The notes below the pieces were generated by a model. That model was given only the letters and a program-made list of their open reading frames with translations, was not told the origin of the DNA and made no database searches. A program made the position numbers and the translations under genes. This document shows positions 23,153 through 31,796 of a stretch of 62,981 nt of DNA, piece after piece (position 1 is the first letter of the stretch; each line of letters starts with the position of its first letter). This DNA comes from an uncultured Prevotellaceae bacterium. Its GTDB lineage: Bacteria > Bacteroidota > Bacteroidia > Bacteroidales > Bacteroidaceae. The DNA lies in contig ONLY01000020.1 of NCBI GenBank assembly GCA_900318775.1, positions 1 to 62,981 on the forward strand, given 5' to 3'.

Positions 23153-24331
23153 TTATTGTCCTGCGAACTCGCTGATTTCGTAATTATTGGCCACGGCCAG
23201 CCGTGCACAGTTCTGCAGGAGGCGCCTGTTCTCGTCGTTTACTTGGCCAACGTCGGTCACCTTGCCAAAGACGGTGCGGTCATCGCGCAAGCTGCGGTTC
23301 ATGCAGGGAGCAACGATGGTTTCGAAGAAGGTGCATGCCAGCAGATAACGTCCTGCATAGTAATTGATATGGGTGCCGTCGCGTGTCAGTTCGTTGTCCA
23401 CATTCAGCAGTTCTACGCTGCGTGCATTCTGTACAGCTGTGCCGCATGGGATGATGATGTCGATGCCCGAGGCTGCTTTCATTTTCTTCACCGAGGTGCA
23501 GATGTTCTTCCACATCATGGTGGGGTTCTTATACTTGGCGATGTTTTTGTTGGTGGAGGAATAGGCCCATGTTTCGTTGAACGCGAACGTGGTGCGTGCC
23601 GCCTGCTTGGTGATGTTGTATGCCTGAATCAGTCGGGAAAGATAGGGCTCGTAGGTGGTGTAATCGCCCGATTCCAATGAGTACTGCTGGAAGACAACGA
23701 CATCGTAGGCATATCTCTGCATCACGTCACTGATGGTCACGCCTCGTTCCATCAACTGTTCACCACTTTGGTTATAGCGGTAGAAGTCATAGACTTTCTC
23801 CTCGTTCTTGAATGATTCGTAGTGTTGCTTCATGGAACAGCCTCCACGGTAGAGCACATACACATTGACGTTGCTGATATTCATGGAGCGGAAGAGTTCT
23901 GGTAGTGCGGCGCTGGTGTCGAGCGAGAACGAATTGCCGATGAAAAGCACGTCCAGCTTCTGTGGCATGTAGGGAAGGGGCGTGTTGCACAGGTAGCCGC
24001 ATGAAGGCTGCTGGGCAACTTCTTTCTTGGCGTCATCCTCTTTCTTCGAGACGGCATCCTTTTTTGTGGCAGCTGCGGCTGATGATTTTGCTGTAGCAGT
24101 AGTGCTCTTAGCTGCAGATGTTGACTTTGTGGTGGTTGTTTTGCTGCTTTGTGCGTTCTTGTTGCTTTGTGCAGCTCCCGATTTAGCAGTTGAACTTGTC
24201 TTTGTCTTGGTGATTACCATCGTCTTCCGGATGATTGTCGGAGACGTCTTTACCTGTGCAATCTTCTTGGTTTGTGCTGTCGCCTGTAAACAGAGCAAAG
24301 ACAGCATGAACATCAACAAAATGTGTTTCAT
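23153..24331 (-). CDS. Exported DUF4886 protein, SGNH-hydrolase-like
   Basis: 392 residues. Signal peptide MKHILLMFMLSLLCLQATAQ; then a linker (about 28-110) rich in Ser, Thr, Ala and Lys and probably unstructured; then DUF4886. Block I is LFIGNSFSLD (nucleophile Ser in GNSFS) and block V is DGTHINYYAG (Asp-His), so the catalytic triad of SGNH esterases looks intact. Such enzymes often deacylate or deacetylate polysaccharides; the substrate here is unknown. Confidence 0.85.
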   Translation of the reverse strand: MKHILLMFMLSLLCLQATAQTKKIAQVKTSPTIIRKTMVITKTKTSSTAKSGAAQSNKNAQSSKTTTTKSTSAAKSTTATAKSSAAAATKKDAVSKKEDDAKKEVAQQPSCGYLCNTPLPYMPQKLDVLFIGNSFSLDTSAALPELFRSMNISNVNVYVLYRGGCSMKQHYESFKNEEKVYDFYRYNQSGEQLMERGVTISDVMQRYAYDVVVFQQYSLESGDYTTYEPYLSRLIQAYNITKQAARTTFAFNETWAYSSTNKNIAKYKNPTMMWKNICTSVKKMKAASGIDIIIPCGTAVQNARSVELLNVDNELTRDGTHINYYAGRYLLACTFFETIVAPCMNRSLRDDRTVFGKVTDVGQVNDENRRLLQNCARLAVANNYEISEFAGQ

Positions 24332-24357
24332 TGTTCTCCTGATTTGTTATTCGGGCG

Positions 24358-24365
24358 CAAAGGTA
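24358..24365 (-). promoter_or_regulatory. -7 element before the DUF4886 gene
   Basis: TACCTTTG on the minus strand, 26 bases before the ATG. Confidence 0.5.
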
Positions 24366-24526
24366 CAAATTTAATTGACAATATTGCTTAATTGGCAATT
24401 GATAATTACCCAAGCGGCCTGTTTTTTGTTGCTGCGCAATCAATTAGGTCATAACATTGATTCTTTGGGTAGAGCCTAGAAATGGAGAGAGTAATGAATG
24501 GCTCGGGGGCATATCAAGAATTAGAG

Positions 24527-24570
24527 AACGCCGAAGGCCTCGCTTTGCTTGAGAGGCCTTCAGCGTTTTA
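24527..24570 (-). terminator. Terminator of the trp operon
   Basis: AACGCCGAAGGCCT pairs with AGGCCTTCAGCGTT around a short loop, 18 bases beyond the trpA stop codon. Confidence 0.85.
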
Positions 24571-24587
24571 GAAAAAACATGTGGCAA

Positions 24588-25475
24588 TTATTTTTTCAAT
24601 GCGTCGAGCAGGGCATCCATTGCTTGGGCTGCATCTTGGGTCTCTTCGATGAGATTGACGAATTTGCTGCCGATGATGGCTCCTGCAGCATTGGCTTGTG
24701 CGGATTCGAGGGTTTGCTTGTTGCTGATGCCGAAACCTATCATGCGAGGGTGCTTGAGGTTCATGCTGTTGATGCGTGAGAAGTATGCTTGCTTCTGGTC
24801 GCCAAACTCTTTCTGCGCGCCTGTAGTTGCTGCAGAGGAAACCATGTAGATGAAACCGTCTGTGTGCTCGTCGATGAAGCGAATGCGCTCGTCGCTTGTC
24901 TCGGGGGTGATGAGCATGATGATGCGGATGTCGTACTTGTCGGCAATGGGCTTGTACTCTTCCAGGTAGTCCTTGAAAGGAAGGTCTGGGATGATGACAC
25001 CGTCGACACCCACTTCTGTACAGCGTTTGCAGAAGGCTTCAAACCCAAACTGCATGATGGGGTTGAGGTAGCCCATCAAAATCAATGGGAGCCCCCCTCT
25101 TGTCCCCCCAAGGGGGGATGATTTGCCATTCGGACAGGGTTCCTTGCTCTGGGGAGATGATGTGCTGTCCGGATGGTTTTCCTCCCCTTTGGGGGAGGTT
25201 AGGAGGGGGCTTCTGTGTAGCTCTTCCAGTTGTGAGAAGAGCTTCTTGAGGCTCATGCCGTTGCGCAGAGCCTTGGTGGCTGCATTCTGAATGACAGGTC
25301 CGTCTGCCATAGGGTCGGAGAAGGGGATACCTACCTCAATCATGTCCACCCCTTTTTTCTCTAATGTCTTGATGGTCTCTGCTGTTCCTTCCAATGTGGG
25401 GTGTCCTGCACAGAAGTAGATGGAGAGGATTTTTTCGCTTTTTGTGGCGAAGAGTTGATTGATTCTGTTCACCAT
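24588..25475 (-). CDS. trpA: Tryptophan synthase alpha chain carrying an inserted segment
   Basis: 295 residues. It cleaves indole-3-glycerol phosphate to indole and glyceraldehyde 3-phosphate in the alpha2-beta2 complex. Conserved: catalytic Glu in MIEVGIPFSDPMADGP, LILMGYLNPIMQFGFEAF, catalytic Asp in GVIIPDLP, phosphate loop GFGISNKQT. It is about 40 residues longer than usual because of an insert (SPLLTSPKGEENHP through PLGGTRGG) between the helix after the first catalytic loop and the strand LPLILMG. The insert is encoded by a palindromic repeat at 25090-25211 and is in frame, so the gene may still be functional. Confidence 0.95.
   Translation of the reverse strand: MVNRINQLFATKSEKILSIYFCAGHPTLEGTAETIKTLEKKGVDMIEVGIPFSDPMADGPVIQNAATKALRNGMSLKKLFSQLEELHRSPLLTSPKGEENHPDSTSSPQSKEPCPNGKSSPLGGTRGGLPLILMGYLNPIMQFGFEAFCKRCTEVGVDGVIIPDLPFKDYLEEYKPIADKYDIRIIMLITPETSDERIRFIDEHTDGFIYMVSSAATTGAQKEFGDQKQAYFSRINSMNLKHPRMIGFGISNKQTLESAQANAAGAIIGSKFVNLIEETQDAAQAMDALLDALKK
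25090..25211. repeat. Palindromic element inserted in frame in trpA
   Basis: About 120 bp with ends AGCCCCCCTC and GAGGGGGCT, nested hairpins CCCCCCAAGGGGGG near 25103-25118 and CCTCCCCTTTGGGGGAGG near 25181-25198, and inner arms CATTCGGACAG/CTGTCCGGATG. The pattern matches short palindromic repeats seen in Bacteroidetes spacers. It keeps trpA open and adds about 40 Ser/Pro/Gly/Lys-rich residues. Confidence 0.8.
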
Positions 25476-25525
25476 ATGATTTACAATTTTACGATTGACG
25501 ATTTGTTATTTGAATATCAACTGAA

Positions 25526-26143
25526 TTATTTGATGAGGGCAAGGAAACTCTGGATGAGTTCTGGATCTTTGAGCGCAGGAGCTGTCTCGAAACCGGAGTT
25601 GAGGTCGATTCCAGCAAACTGAGGATGTTGGAAAGCCTTCACCTTTTCTGTGTCTTTGGCTCCGATGCCTCCCGTGATGAGGAAGGGTGTCTTGCCTGTG
25701 TAGTGCTGCAGGATGTTCCAGTTGAACTGCTGTCCGCTGCCTCCATAGCTGCTGCATTTCGTCTCGAAGAGGAAATAATCGACGTCGTCCTCGTAAGGGT
25801 GTGTCTTTTCCAAGTCTTCGGGAGATGTGATGGCTATCATCTTGATGATTTGTGTGCCCGCTTTCAGATGGGTACGGAGTGCATGGCAGAATAGAGGAGG
25901 TTCATCGCCATGCAGCTGGATGAGGTCAAAACTAAACTCTTCCTGGCGGTGTCGGATGTCAGGGAGTGTTGCATTGACGAACACGCCCACTCGCTTGCTA
26001 TGCTGTGGCAGGTAAGCGGGAACTTCAGCCACGAAACGGGAAGAGGGTGGATAGAAGATGAAGCCCATCCAGTCAACGCTTTGCAGGGTATCCACTTGCC
26101 GAATGTTGTCGGCCTCTCTCATGCCACAGACCTTCACAATCAT
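25526..26143 (-). CDS. trpF: Phosphoribosylanthranilate isomerase
   Basis: 205 residues, a TIM barrel. It converts N-(5-phosphoribosyl)anthranilate to CdRP. The opening MIVKVCGMREADNIRQVD has the catalytic Cys (KVCGM), the general acid Asp is expected in GIDLNSGFE near the end, and phosphate-binding LITGGIGAKD is present. Overlaps trpC by four bases, so coupled to it. A 50-bp gap separates it from trpA. Confidence 0.95.
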   Translation of the reverse strand: MIVKVCGMREADNIRQVDTLQSVDWMGFIFYPPSSRFVAEVPAYLPQHSKRVGVFVNATLPDIRHRQEEFSFDLIQLHGDEPPLFCHALRTHLKAGTQIIKMIAITSPEDLEKTHPYEDDVDYFLFETKCSSYGGSGQQFNWNILQHYTGKTPFLITGGIGAKDTEKVKAFQHPQFAGIDLNSGFETAPALKDPELIQSFLALIK

Positions 26144-26943
26144 TTGGTTACCTCCTCAATGAATGTTCTTAATGCACTTCCTGGGTTGGGAGTCTTCATG
26201 AAGGTTTCGCCGATTAGGAAGCCTCGGAAGCCCGCTTCACGCAGTTCACGTACTGTCTGAGGGTTGCTGATGCCGCTTTCGCTGACCAGCAAGTAGTCCT
26301 TGGGAAGGAGTGAGGCGAGGCGATAGGAGTTGACCACATCGGTGTGGAAAGTGCCGAGGTTGCGGTTATTCACCCCCACCATGTCGATGTTGTCGCCCAC
26401 ATATTCCAGTTCTTGTTCTGAATGTACTTCGAGCAGGGTCTCAAGTTCCAGCTCGTGCGCTTTCTTGGCGAGGTCCTTGCACTCTTGCTTGGTCAGGTCG
26501 GCCGCAATGAGCAGTACCGCGTCGGCACCTACCATCTTTGCCTGATAGAGCTGATACTCGTCGACGATGAAGTCCTTGCGCAGGATAGGGCATGAAACTG
26601 TGGGGCGAGCGATGCGCACATATCTCAGGTTGCCTCCGAAATATTTCTCGTCGGTGAGGATGGAGATGGCGCTGGCACCATTCTGGCAGTAGGAAGCAGG
26701 AATGACATCTGGTGTGCCTTCTTCCTTGATCCATCCTTTAGAGGGGCTTTTGCGCTTGAACTCCGCGATGATGCCTGAAGCGCTCTGGGCAAGGCTCTGA
26801 CGCATGGAGCGGCGAGTGCCTGTATTCTCTGTCATCAGAGTGTCCACATTGCTGTATAATGTGGCAGGTGTGATGACGGCCTTCTGCTGTTCTATCTCGA
26901 TGCGCTTATTGGCAACGATTTCTTCAAGGATGTCTTTAGCCAT
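26140..26943 (-). CDS. trpC: Indole-3-glycerol phosphate synthase
   Basis: 267 residues, a TIM barrel that closes the indole ring from CdRP with loss of CO2. Markers: IIAEFKRKSPSKGWI with the catalytic Lys, SILTDEKYFGG, CPILRKDFIVDEYQ with the second Lys, and VGVNNRNLGTF. A separate protein here, not fused to TrpF. It lies 7 bases from trpD. Confidence 0.96.
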   Translation of the reverse strand: MAKDILEEIVANKRIEIEQQKAVITPATLYSNVDTLMTENTGTRRSMRQSLAQSASGIIAEFKRKSPSKGWIKEEGTPDVIPASYCQNGASAISILTDEKYFGGNLRYVRIARPTVSCPILRKDFIVDEYQLYQAKMVGADAVLLIAADLTKQECKDLAKKAHELELETLLEVHSEQELEYVGDNIDMVGVNNRNLGTFHTDVVNSYRLASLLPKDYLLVSESGISNPQTVRELREAGFRGFLIGETFMKTPNPGSALRTFIEEVTK

Positions 26944-26950
26944 GTGGGTC

Positions 26951-27946
26951 TTAGGAATTGATTTCTACGAACTTCTTGAAGGTCTGGAACGCTTTGCCGC
27001 TGTCGAGCGATTCGCGAGCCATTGCTACGGAGTCGGCCATAGATATGTTTCTGTCCATGATGCTGATGCCGCAAGCAGCATTGGCAATCACAACATTTTT
27101 CTGTGCCTCAGTGGAGGTGCCTTCGAGCACCGCATCAAATATCTTCATGGCTTCTTCTGCTGTCTCGCCGCCATAGATGTCGCTCTGCTCAATGTACTTC
27201 AAGCCCAAATCAACGGGAGTGAGCACCTTCTCGAAGTTGTTGGTACAGATTTTGAAACCGCTTGTGAGTGAAATTTCATCGTAGCCATCATAGGAAGTGA
27301 TGACGCCAAAGTTGTCGCCTATGCGCTGGTGCAGGTTGGTGTAGAGGCGCAGCTGTGCTTGGTTGGCGGTGCCGTGTAGGGAGTTCTTTGGATGGCATGG
27401 GTTGACGAGCGGACCCAGCAAATTGAAACAGGTGGGGATGCCCAGTGCCTTGCGGGTGGGGCCTACGAACTTCATGCCATAAGCGAAGAGGGGCGCGTGG
27501 AAGTAGCAGATGCCTGTCTCGTCGAGTGAGCGCTTCAGCTGATTGATGTCGTCGGTGAACTTCACGCCGTGACCTTGCAGCACGTTGCTGGCACCGCTCA
27601 CAGAGGAAGAGCCTCCGTTGCCGTGCTTGGTCACCTGATAGCCGGCGCCTGCGATGACAAAGGATGAGCAGGTGGAGATGTTGAACGTGTTCTTGCCGTC
27701 ACCTCCTGTTCCTACCACGTCGAGGGTGTTGTATTCGGTGAAGTCCAGATACTTGCCCGTTTCGAGCAATCCCTGACGGAAACCAAGCAGTTCGTCTACT
27801 GTCACGCCGCGTGTCTGCATGGCCATAAACAAGGCCGCAATCTGCTGTACGTTGTATTTTTCCTCAACGATGTTGAGCATAATCTGATGGGTGTCTTCCT
27901 GTGAGAGGGTTTGTCCATCGATGAGTTGCAAAAGATATTGTTTCAT
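26951..27946 (-). CDS. trpD: Anthranilate phosphoribosyltransferase
   Basis: 331 residues. It transfers phosphoribosyl from PRPP to anthranilate. Markers: DVVGTGGDGKNTFNISTC (PRPP-binding glycine-rich loop), KHGNGGSSSVSGASNVLQ and the GPLVNP loop. It overlaps trpG by four bases, so the TrpG and TrpD chains are coupled but not fused. Confidence 0.96.
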   Translation of the reverse strand: MKQYLLQLIDGQTLSQEDTHQIMLNIVEEKYNVQQIAALFMAMQTRGVTVDELLGFRQGLLETGKYLDFTEYNTLDVVGTGGDGKNTFNISTCSSFVIAGAGYQVTKHGNGGSSSVSGASNVLQGHGVKFTDDINQLKRSLDETGICYFHAPLFAYGMKFVGPTRKALGIPTCFNLLGPLVNPCHPKNSLHGTANQAQLRLYTNLHQRIGDNFGVITSYDGYDEISLTSGFKICTNNFEKVLTPVDLGLKYIEQSDIYGGETAEEAMKIFDAVLEGTSTEAQKNVVIANAACGISIMDRNISMADSVAMARESLDSGKAFQTFKKFVEINS

Positions 27947-28515
27947 TGTGCTTCGTGTTTTAACCAGTTGTTGATGATTGTTTTACCATCCTTTGTGAGC
28001 ACGCTCTCAGGGTGGTACTGAATGCCTCTGATGTCGAACTGCTTATGCCTGAGTGACATGATAAGGCCTTCGTCGGAGACGCTGGTCACTTCAAGGCACT
28101 CGGGGAGGCTGTTGGCATCGACGACCCATGAGTGATAGCGTCCCACCTCGATGTGTTCTGGCAGGCCTTCAAAGAGGTAGTCGCGAACGGTGATGGTGGC
28201 AGGTGTTGCTACGCCGTGATAGACTTCGGAGAGATTGGTGAGTTGTGCGCCAAAGCTCTCGCCGATGGCTTGATGTCCGAGGCATACACCGAGGATGGGC
28301 TTCTTGCCTGCATAGGTTTTGATGACGTCGAGCAGGAGGCCTGCCTCGCTGGGAATGCCAGGACCAGGAGAGAGGATAATCTTGTCGAAGGCCTCCAGCT
28401 GCTCCATCTGGAACTTGTCGTTGCGATAGACGGTCACTTCAGCTCCGAGTTCCTTGACGAGGTGGCTCAGGTTGTAGGTGAATGAGTCGTAATTATCGAT
28501 GATGACTATTTTCAT
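27943..28515 (-). CDS. trpG: Anthranilate synthase component II (glutamine amidotransferase)
   Basis: 190 residues, class I GATase supplying ammonia to TrpE. Start chosen at MKIVIIDNYDSFTYNL, the conserved first strand; an upstream in-frame ATG would add 20 non-homologous residues. Catalytic triad: Cys in GVCLGHQAIG, and His and Glu in QYHPES. Oxyanion region SPGPGIPSEAG. Confidence 0.95.
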   Translation of the reverse strand: MKIVIIDNYDSFTYNLSHLVKELGAEVTVYRNDKFQMEQLEAFDKIILSPGPGIPSEAGLLLDVIKTYAGKKPILGVCLGHQAIGESFGAQLTNLSEVYHGVATPATITVRDYLFEGLPEHIEVGRYHSWVVDANSLPECLEVTSVSDEGLIMSLRHKQFDIRGIQYHPESVLTKDGKTIINNWLKHEAQ

Positions 28516-28558
28516 GAGTGTAATTGAGTGATTGGTTAAATGAGAACGTGAGGGGCTC

Positions 28559-29974
28559 TTAAAGATTCTCTGCAATACTGATGGCCTTGCGGAGCGCGCC
28601 GAGCTTGTTGTTCACTTCCTGAAGTTCGTACTCTACATCGCTCTTGGCCACGATGCCGCCACCGGCTTGGAACCAGAGTTCGCTGTTGCGCGAGACAAAG
28701 GTGCGGATGGTGATGGCTTGATTGAGGCTGCCATCGAAACTGATGCTGCCTACACAGCCTCCGTAGGCACCACGATTGTGTGGCTCGTATTCGGAAATGA
28801 GCTGCATGGCGCGCACTTTGGGAGCTCCCGACAGGGTGCCGGCAGGGAAGGTGTCGATGAAGGTCTTCACGGGGTCGGCTCCTTCGTTGAGCGTGCCGCT
28901 CACACGCGATACGAGGTGGATGACGTGGCTGTAGAACTGCATGTCCTTGTAGAAATCTACCTGCACATCGTGGCAGTTGCGGCTGAGGTCATTGCGGGCA
29001 AGGTCTACCAGCATCACGTGCTCAGCATTTTCCTTCGGGTCGTTCTTCAGATAGAGTGCGTTCTGGCGGTCCTGCTCTGGGTCACCAGTACGTTTGGTGG
29101 TGCCTGCAATGGGGTCAATGTAGGCTTTGAAGGCTGTGTTGCCGGATGAGAGCCGCTCCACACGGCAGTGGGTTTCGGGCGAGGAACCGAAAATGCGGAA
29201 TCCTCCGAAGTCCATGTAGAAGAGGTATGGAGAAGGATTGATGGTGCGGAGTGCGCGGTAAAGCTTGAAGTCGTCGCCTTCATACTTCTGCTTGAAACGG
29301 CGTGAAAGCACAATCTGGAACACATCGCCACGCAGGCAATGCTGAATGCCACGACGAATATTCTCACGGTGCTCGTCGTCTGTGAGTGTCGATGTGTAGT
29401 TGCCTACTGGGTGGAAACCATATTGCTGGAAGGGACGGCTATTCACGTCGTGCTCCAGCTTGTCGAGGTCATCTTCCTCGCCATCGGCCAGCAGCTCGAT
29501 GAGTGTCACCTCGTTCTTAAAGTGGTCAAAGATGATATAGTCCTTATAGAGAATATAAAGCAAGTCGGGGGCATCGTTCTCTGCCTGTGTCTCGTCCTTC
29601 ACGTCGATGTGCTCGAAATAGCGGACGGCATTGAAGGTGGTGTAGCCAAAGAGACCACAGTCGCCCTTGTCTGCTCCTTCGATGTGGAAGCTGTTGAGAA
29701 AGCCGTTGATGAGCTGTGCCGTATCGTCTGCATTCGCAATAGGAGTGCGTGTTTCCTCTCCATTAGGAAACTTCATCACGCCCACACCGTGCTCTACAGA
29801 CACGCTGCCAATGGGGTGAAGGCAGATGAATGAACGTGAATTCTTTCCGTCGTGATAGTCGGAACATTCCATCAGCGCGCTTTGTGGATAGGCGTCGCGT
29901 ACACGGAGATAAACACTTACAGGAGTGTTGAGGTCGCCAAGAATCTTTTTGGAGGCGGTGTGATAGTTATACAT
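28559..29974 (-). CDS. trpE: Anthranilate synthase component I
   Basis: 471 residues of the chorismate-binding family: RGDVFQIVLSRRF, IAGTTKRTGD, EHVMLVDLARNDLSR, GTLSGAPKVRAMQLI and the C-terminal GGGIVAKSDVEYE are the typical motifs. It converts chorismate plus ammonia to anthranilate, with expected tryptophan feedback at the N-terminal domain. It lies 43 bases before trpG; the 183-bp spacer to trpB upstream carries a 21-bp tandem repeat. Confidence 0.96.
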   Translation of the reverse strand: MYNYHTASKKILGDLNTPVSVYLRVRDAYPQSALMECSDYHDGKNSRSFICLHPIGSVSVEHGVGVMKFPNGEETRTPIANADDTAQLINGFLNSFHIEGADKGDCGLFGYTTFNAVRYFEHIDVKDETQAENDAPDLLYILYKDYIIFDHFKNEVTLIELLADGEEDDLDKLEHDVNSRPFQQYGFHPVGNYTSTLTDDEHRENIRRGIQHCLRGDVFQIVLSRRFKQKYEGDDFKLYRALRTINPSPYLFYMDFGGFRIFGSSPETHCRVERLSSGNTAFKAYIDPIAGTTKRTGDPEQDRQNALYLKNDPKENAEHVMLVDLARNDLSRNCHDVQVDFYKDMQFYSHVIHLVSRVSGTLNEGADPVKTFIDTFPAGTLSGAPKVRAMQLISEYEPHNRGAYGGCVGSISFDGSLNQAITIRTFVSRNSELWFQAGGGIVAKSDVEYELQEVNNKLGALRKAISIAENL

Positions 29975-30022
29975 ATTGGTTGTTGTGTTATTTGTTGTTT
30001 GATGTCGTGGCTACTTATTCGT

Positions 30023-30083
30023 AACTTATGAATAATTGTTCGCAAGTTATGAATAATTGTTCCAAACTTATGAACGAATTTCC
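30023..30083. repeat. 21-bp tandem repeat in the trpB-trpE spacer
   Basis: Copies begin at 30023, 30044 and 30065 (the third partial) with core ACTTATGAATAATTGTTC. Two helical turns per unit. Its position inside the operon, before trpE on the minus strand, leaves room for a regulatory or RNA-processing role. Confidence 0.8.
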
Positions 30084-30157
30084 TTGCGGAATAATCCTGC
30101 TTCTGCTTGTTGGTGCAAGTGGATTCCGTCACAAGGTATGCCGTTCATGTGTTAGCA

Positions 30158-31342
30158 CTATACTTGATGTTTCAGATACGTGTCCAAGTCTTTGTCGCCT
30201 CTTCCGCTAACGGTGAGCACCACTACTGAGTCTTTTGAGAACTGGTCTTTCACTTTTGGAAGCAGAGCCAAGGCATGAGCACTCTCGAGGGCTGGGATGA
30301 TGCCTTCCATGCGTGTCAACTCAAAGGCAGCACGAAGCGCTTCGTCGTCGTTGGCAGGAAGTACCTGGGCACGTCCTGTCTCATAGAGGTTGCAATGGAT
30401 AGGGCCTGTGCCTGGATAATCAAGACCCGCAGAGATGGAATAAGGCTCGATGATTTGGCCATCCTCTGTCTGCATCAGTTTGATGCGGCTGCCATGCAGA
30501 ATGCCTACGGTGCCCACTTGCATGCTGGCAGCTGTCTGACCTGTTTCTATGCCGAGGCCTCCAGCTTCGCCCAAGATAATCTTCACACGTTCGTCGTTGA
30601 TGTAATGATAAATGGTGCCTGCTGCGTTAGAGCCTCCACCCACACAAGCCATCAGGTAGTCAGGGTAGTCGCGTCCAATCTTCTCCTGCAACTGCCATTT
30701 GATTTCTTCTGAAATGACTGACTGCAGACGAGCCACCATGTCGGGATAAGGGTGTGGGCCTACGGTGCTGCCGATGATGTAGAAGGTGTCGGCAGGATGA
30801 CAGCACCAGTCGCGGATAGCCTCGTTGGTGGCATCTTTCAGCGTTTTGTTGCCGCTCTCCACGGGCACAACAGTAGCTCCCAGCATCTTCATACGCTCTA
30901 CGTTGACGTGCTGACGCTGCACATCAAGCGCTCCCTGATACACCGTGCAGGGCATATCCATCAGCGCACATGCTGTAGCCGTAGCCACACCGTGCTGACC
31001 AGCTCCCGTCTCAGCAATGATGCGCTTCTTGCCCATCTTCTTCGCCAAGAGAATCTGTCCCAGAGCATTGTTGATTTTGTGTGCACCCGTGTGGTTCAGA
31101 TCCTCACGCTTCAGGTACAGCTGGCATCCATATTTCTCACTCATGCGCTTGGCGTAATAGAGTGGGGAAGGACGTCCCACATAATCCTTTAGCAGAGCAT
31201 GATACTCGTGCTTGAACTCTTCACTCTCCAGAATGGGAAGGTAAGCCTTCTTCAGGTCCTCCACGGTCTTGTAGAGAATCTCTGGAATGTAAGCCCCTCC
31301 GAATTGTCCGTAGAAGCCATTTTCATCTACTTGATAAGTCAT
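30158..31342 (-). CDS. trpB: Tryptophan synthase beta chain
   Basis: 394 residues. PLP enzyme condensing indole with serine. Markers: [15 protein letters not shown] with the PLP Lys, [18 protein letters not shown], and the PLP-phosphate loop [10 protein letters not shown]. Start set at [20 protein letters not shown], the usual first residues; an upstream ATG would add 19 unrelated residues. It is the first structural gene of the operon, 141 bases after the leader terminator, an order (B-E-G-D-C-F-A) usual in Bacteroidales. Confidence 0.96.
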   Translation of the reverse strand: MTYQVDENGFYGQFGGAYIPEILYKTVEDLKKAYLPILESEEFKHEYHALLKDYVGRPSPLYYAKRMSEKYGCQLYLKREDLNHTGAHKINNALGQILLAKKMGKKRIIAETGAGQHGVATATACALMDMPCTVYQGALDVQRQHVNVERMKMLGATVVPVESGNKTLKDATNEAIRDWCCHPADTFYIIGSTVGPHPYPDMVARLQSVISEEIKWQLQEKIGRDYPDYLMACVGGGSNAAGTIYHYINDERVKIILGEAGGLGIETGQTAASMQVGTVGILHGSRIKLMQTEDGQIIEPYSISAGLDYPGTGPIHCNLYETGRAQVLPANDDEALRAAFELTRMEGIIPALESAHALALLPKVKDQFSKDSVVVLTVSGRGDKDLDTYLKHQV

Positions 31343-31482
31343 ATTATTGATGATGTTTTTAATGTACTTAATCTTTAGAAGTCTCATGGGGGGATTCATT
31401 TCTCCTTTTATTTCCCTTCAACTTCGACTTTTACTTTAACTCCCTTTCAACGTCAACTATATTTGTGCCTAAGACAAGAAAA

Positions 31483-31510
31483 AGAGCCTATCGCAAGTAC
31501 GATAGGCTCT
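31483..31510 (-). terminator. Probable trp attenuator
   Basis: AGAGCCTATCG and CGATAGGCTCT form a perfect 11-bp stem with a 6-base loop, followed on the minus strand by TTTTTCTTG. It lies between the leader peptide and trpB, so operon transcription must pass it. Confidence 0.85.
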
Positions 31511-31561
31511 TTCTTTGCTATGCTTTATGTTTATCTTTGCATAGGGGTGTGACCATGTGAC

Positions 31562-31621
31562 TTACGATTTTTTGAATCCCAAGTTACGCCACCACCAATA
31601 TGCGTTAAACAGCGTTGTCAT
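31562..31621 (-). CDS. trpL: trp operon leader peptide with three consecutive Trp codons
   Basis: The minus strand reads ATG then MTTLFNAYWWWRNLGFKKS and stop. Three TGG codons in a row (31589-31597) in a 19-residue ORF lying between the trp promoter and an intrinsic terminator is the arrangement of ribosome-mediated attenuation: when charged Trp-tRNA is scarce the ribosome should stall on the Trp codons and let transcription continue into trpB. A CTATGC/GCATAG pairing (about 31518-31544) is available between the ORF and the terminator, but it does not overlap the terminator arm, so the antiterminator is not resolved. Confidence 0.8.
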   Translation of the reverse strand: MTTLFNAYWWWRNLGFKKS

Positions 31622-31678
31622 TGTTTTGTCTTCTTATCCTTTTGGTTTGATAAGTTTGTTGTTTTGTTGTTTCGACTG

Positions 31679-31710
31679 CAAAGTAATGGCTTTTTTCATT
31701 AACAGCCAAA
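31679..31710 (-). promoter_or_regulatory. trp operon promoter
   Basis: On the minus strand TTTG (31707-31710), 20 bases, TTACTTTG (31679-31686). It lies about 57 bases before the leader ATG, with ideal Bacteroidetes spacing. Confidence 0.75.
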
Positions 31711-31712
31711 GA

Positions 31713-31756
31713 AAAAGGGGAAAAAATCGATGGTTCGCTGATTTTTTCTCCCTTTT
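31713..31756 (-). terminator. Terminator of the upstream secreted-protein gene
   Basis: AAAAGGGGAAAAAATC pairs with GATTTTTTCTCCCTTTT. It directly precedes the trp promoter on the minus strand and insulates it. Confidence 0.8.
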
Positions 31757-31796
31757 ATGCAGATTCTATTGCTGTAATCCTATTGTCAGGCACGGA

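Noticed and set aside
29339-29833. 164-codon plus-strand frame opposite trpE
   Set aside because: Antisense shadow; hydrophobic composition arises from complementary codon bias.
31532-31539. TATCTTTG on the plus strand as a promoter
   Set aside because: No TTTG at proper spacing and no supported plus-strand gene downstream before 32740.
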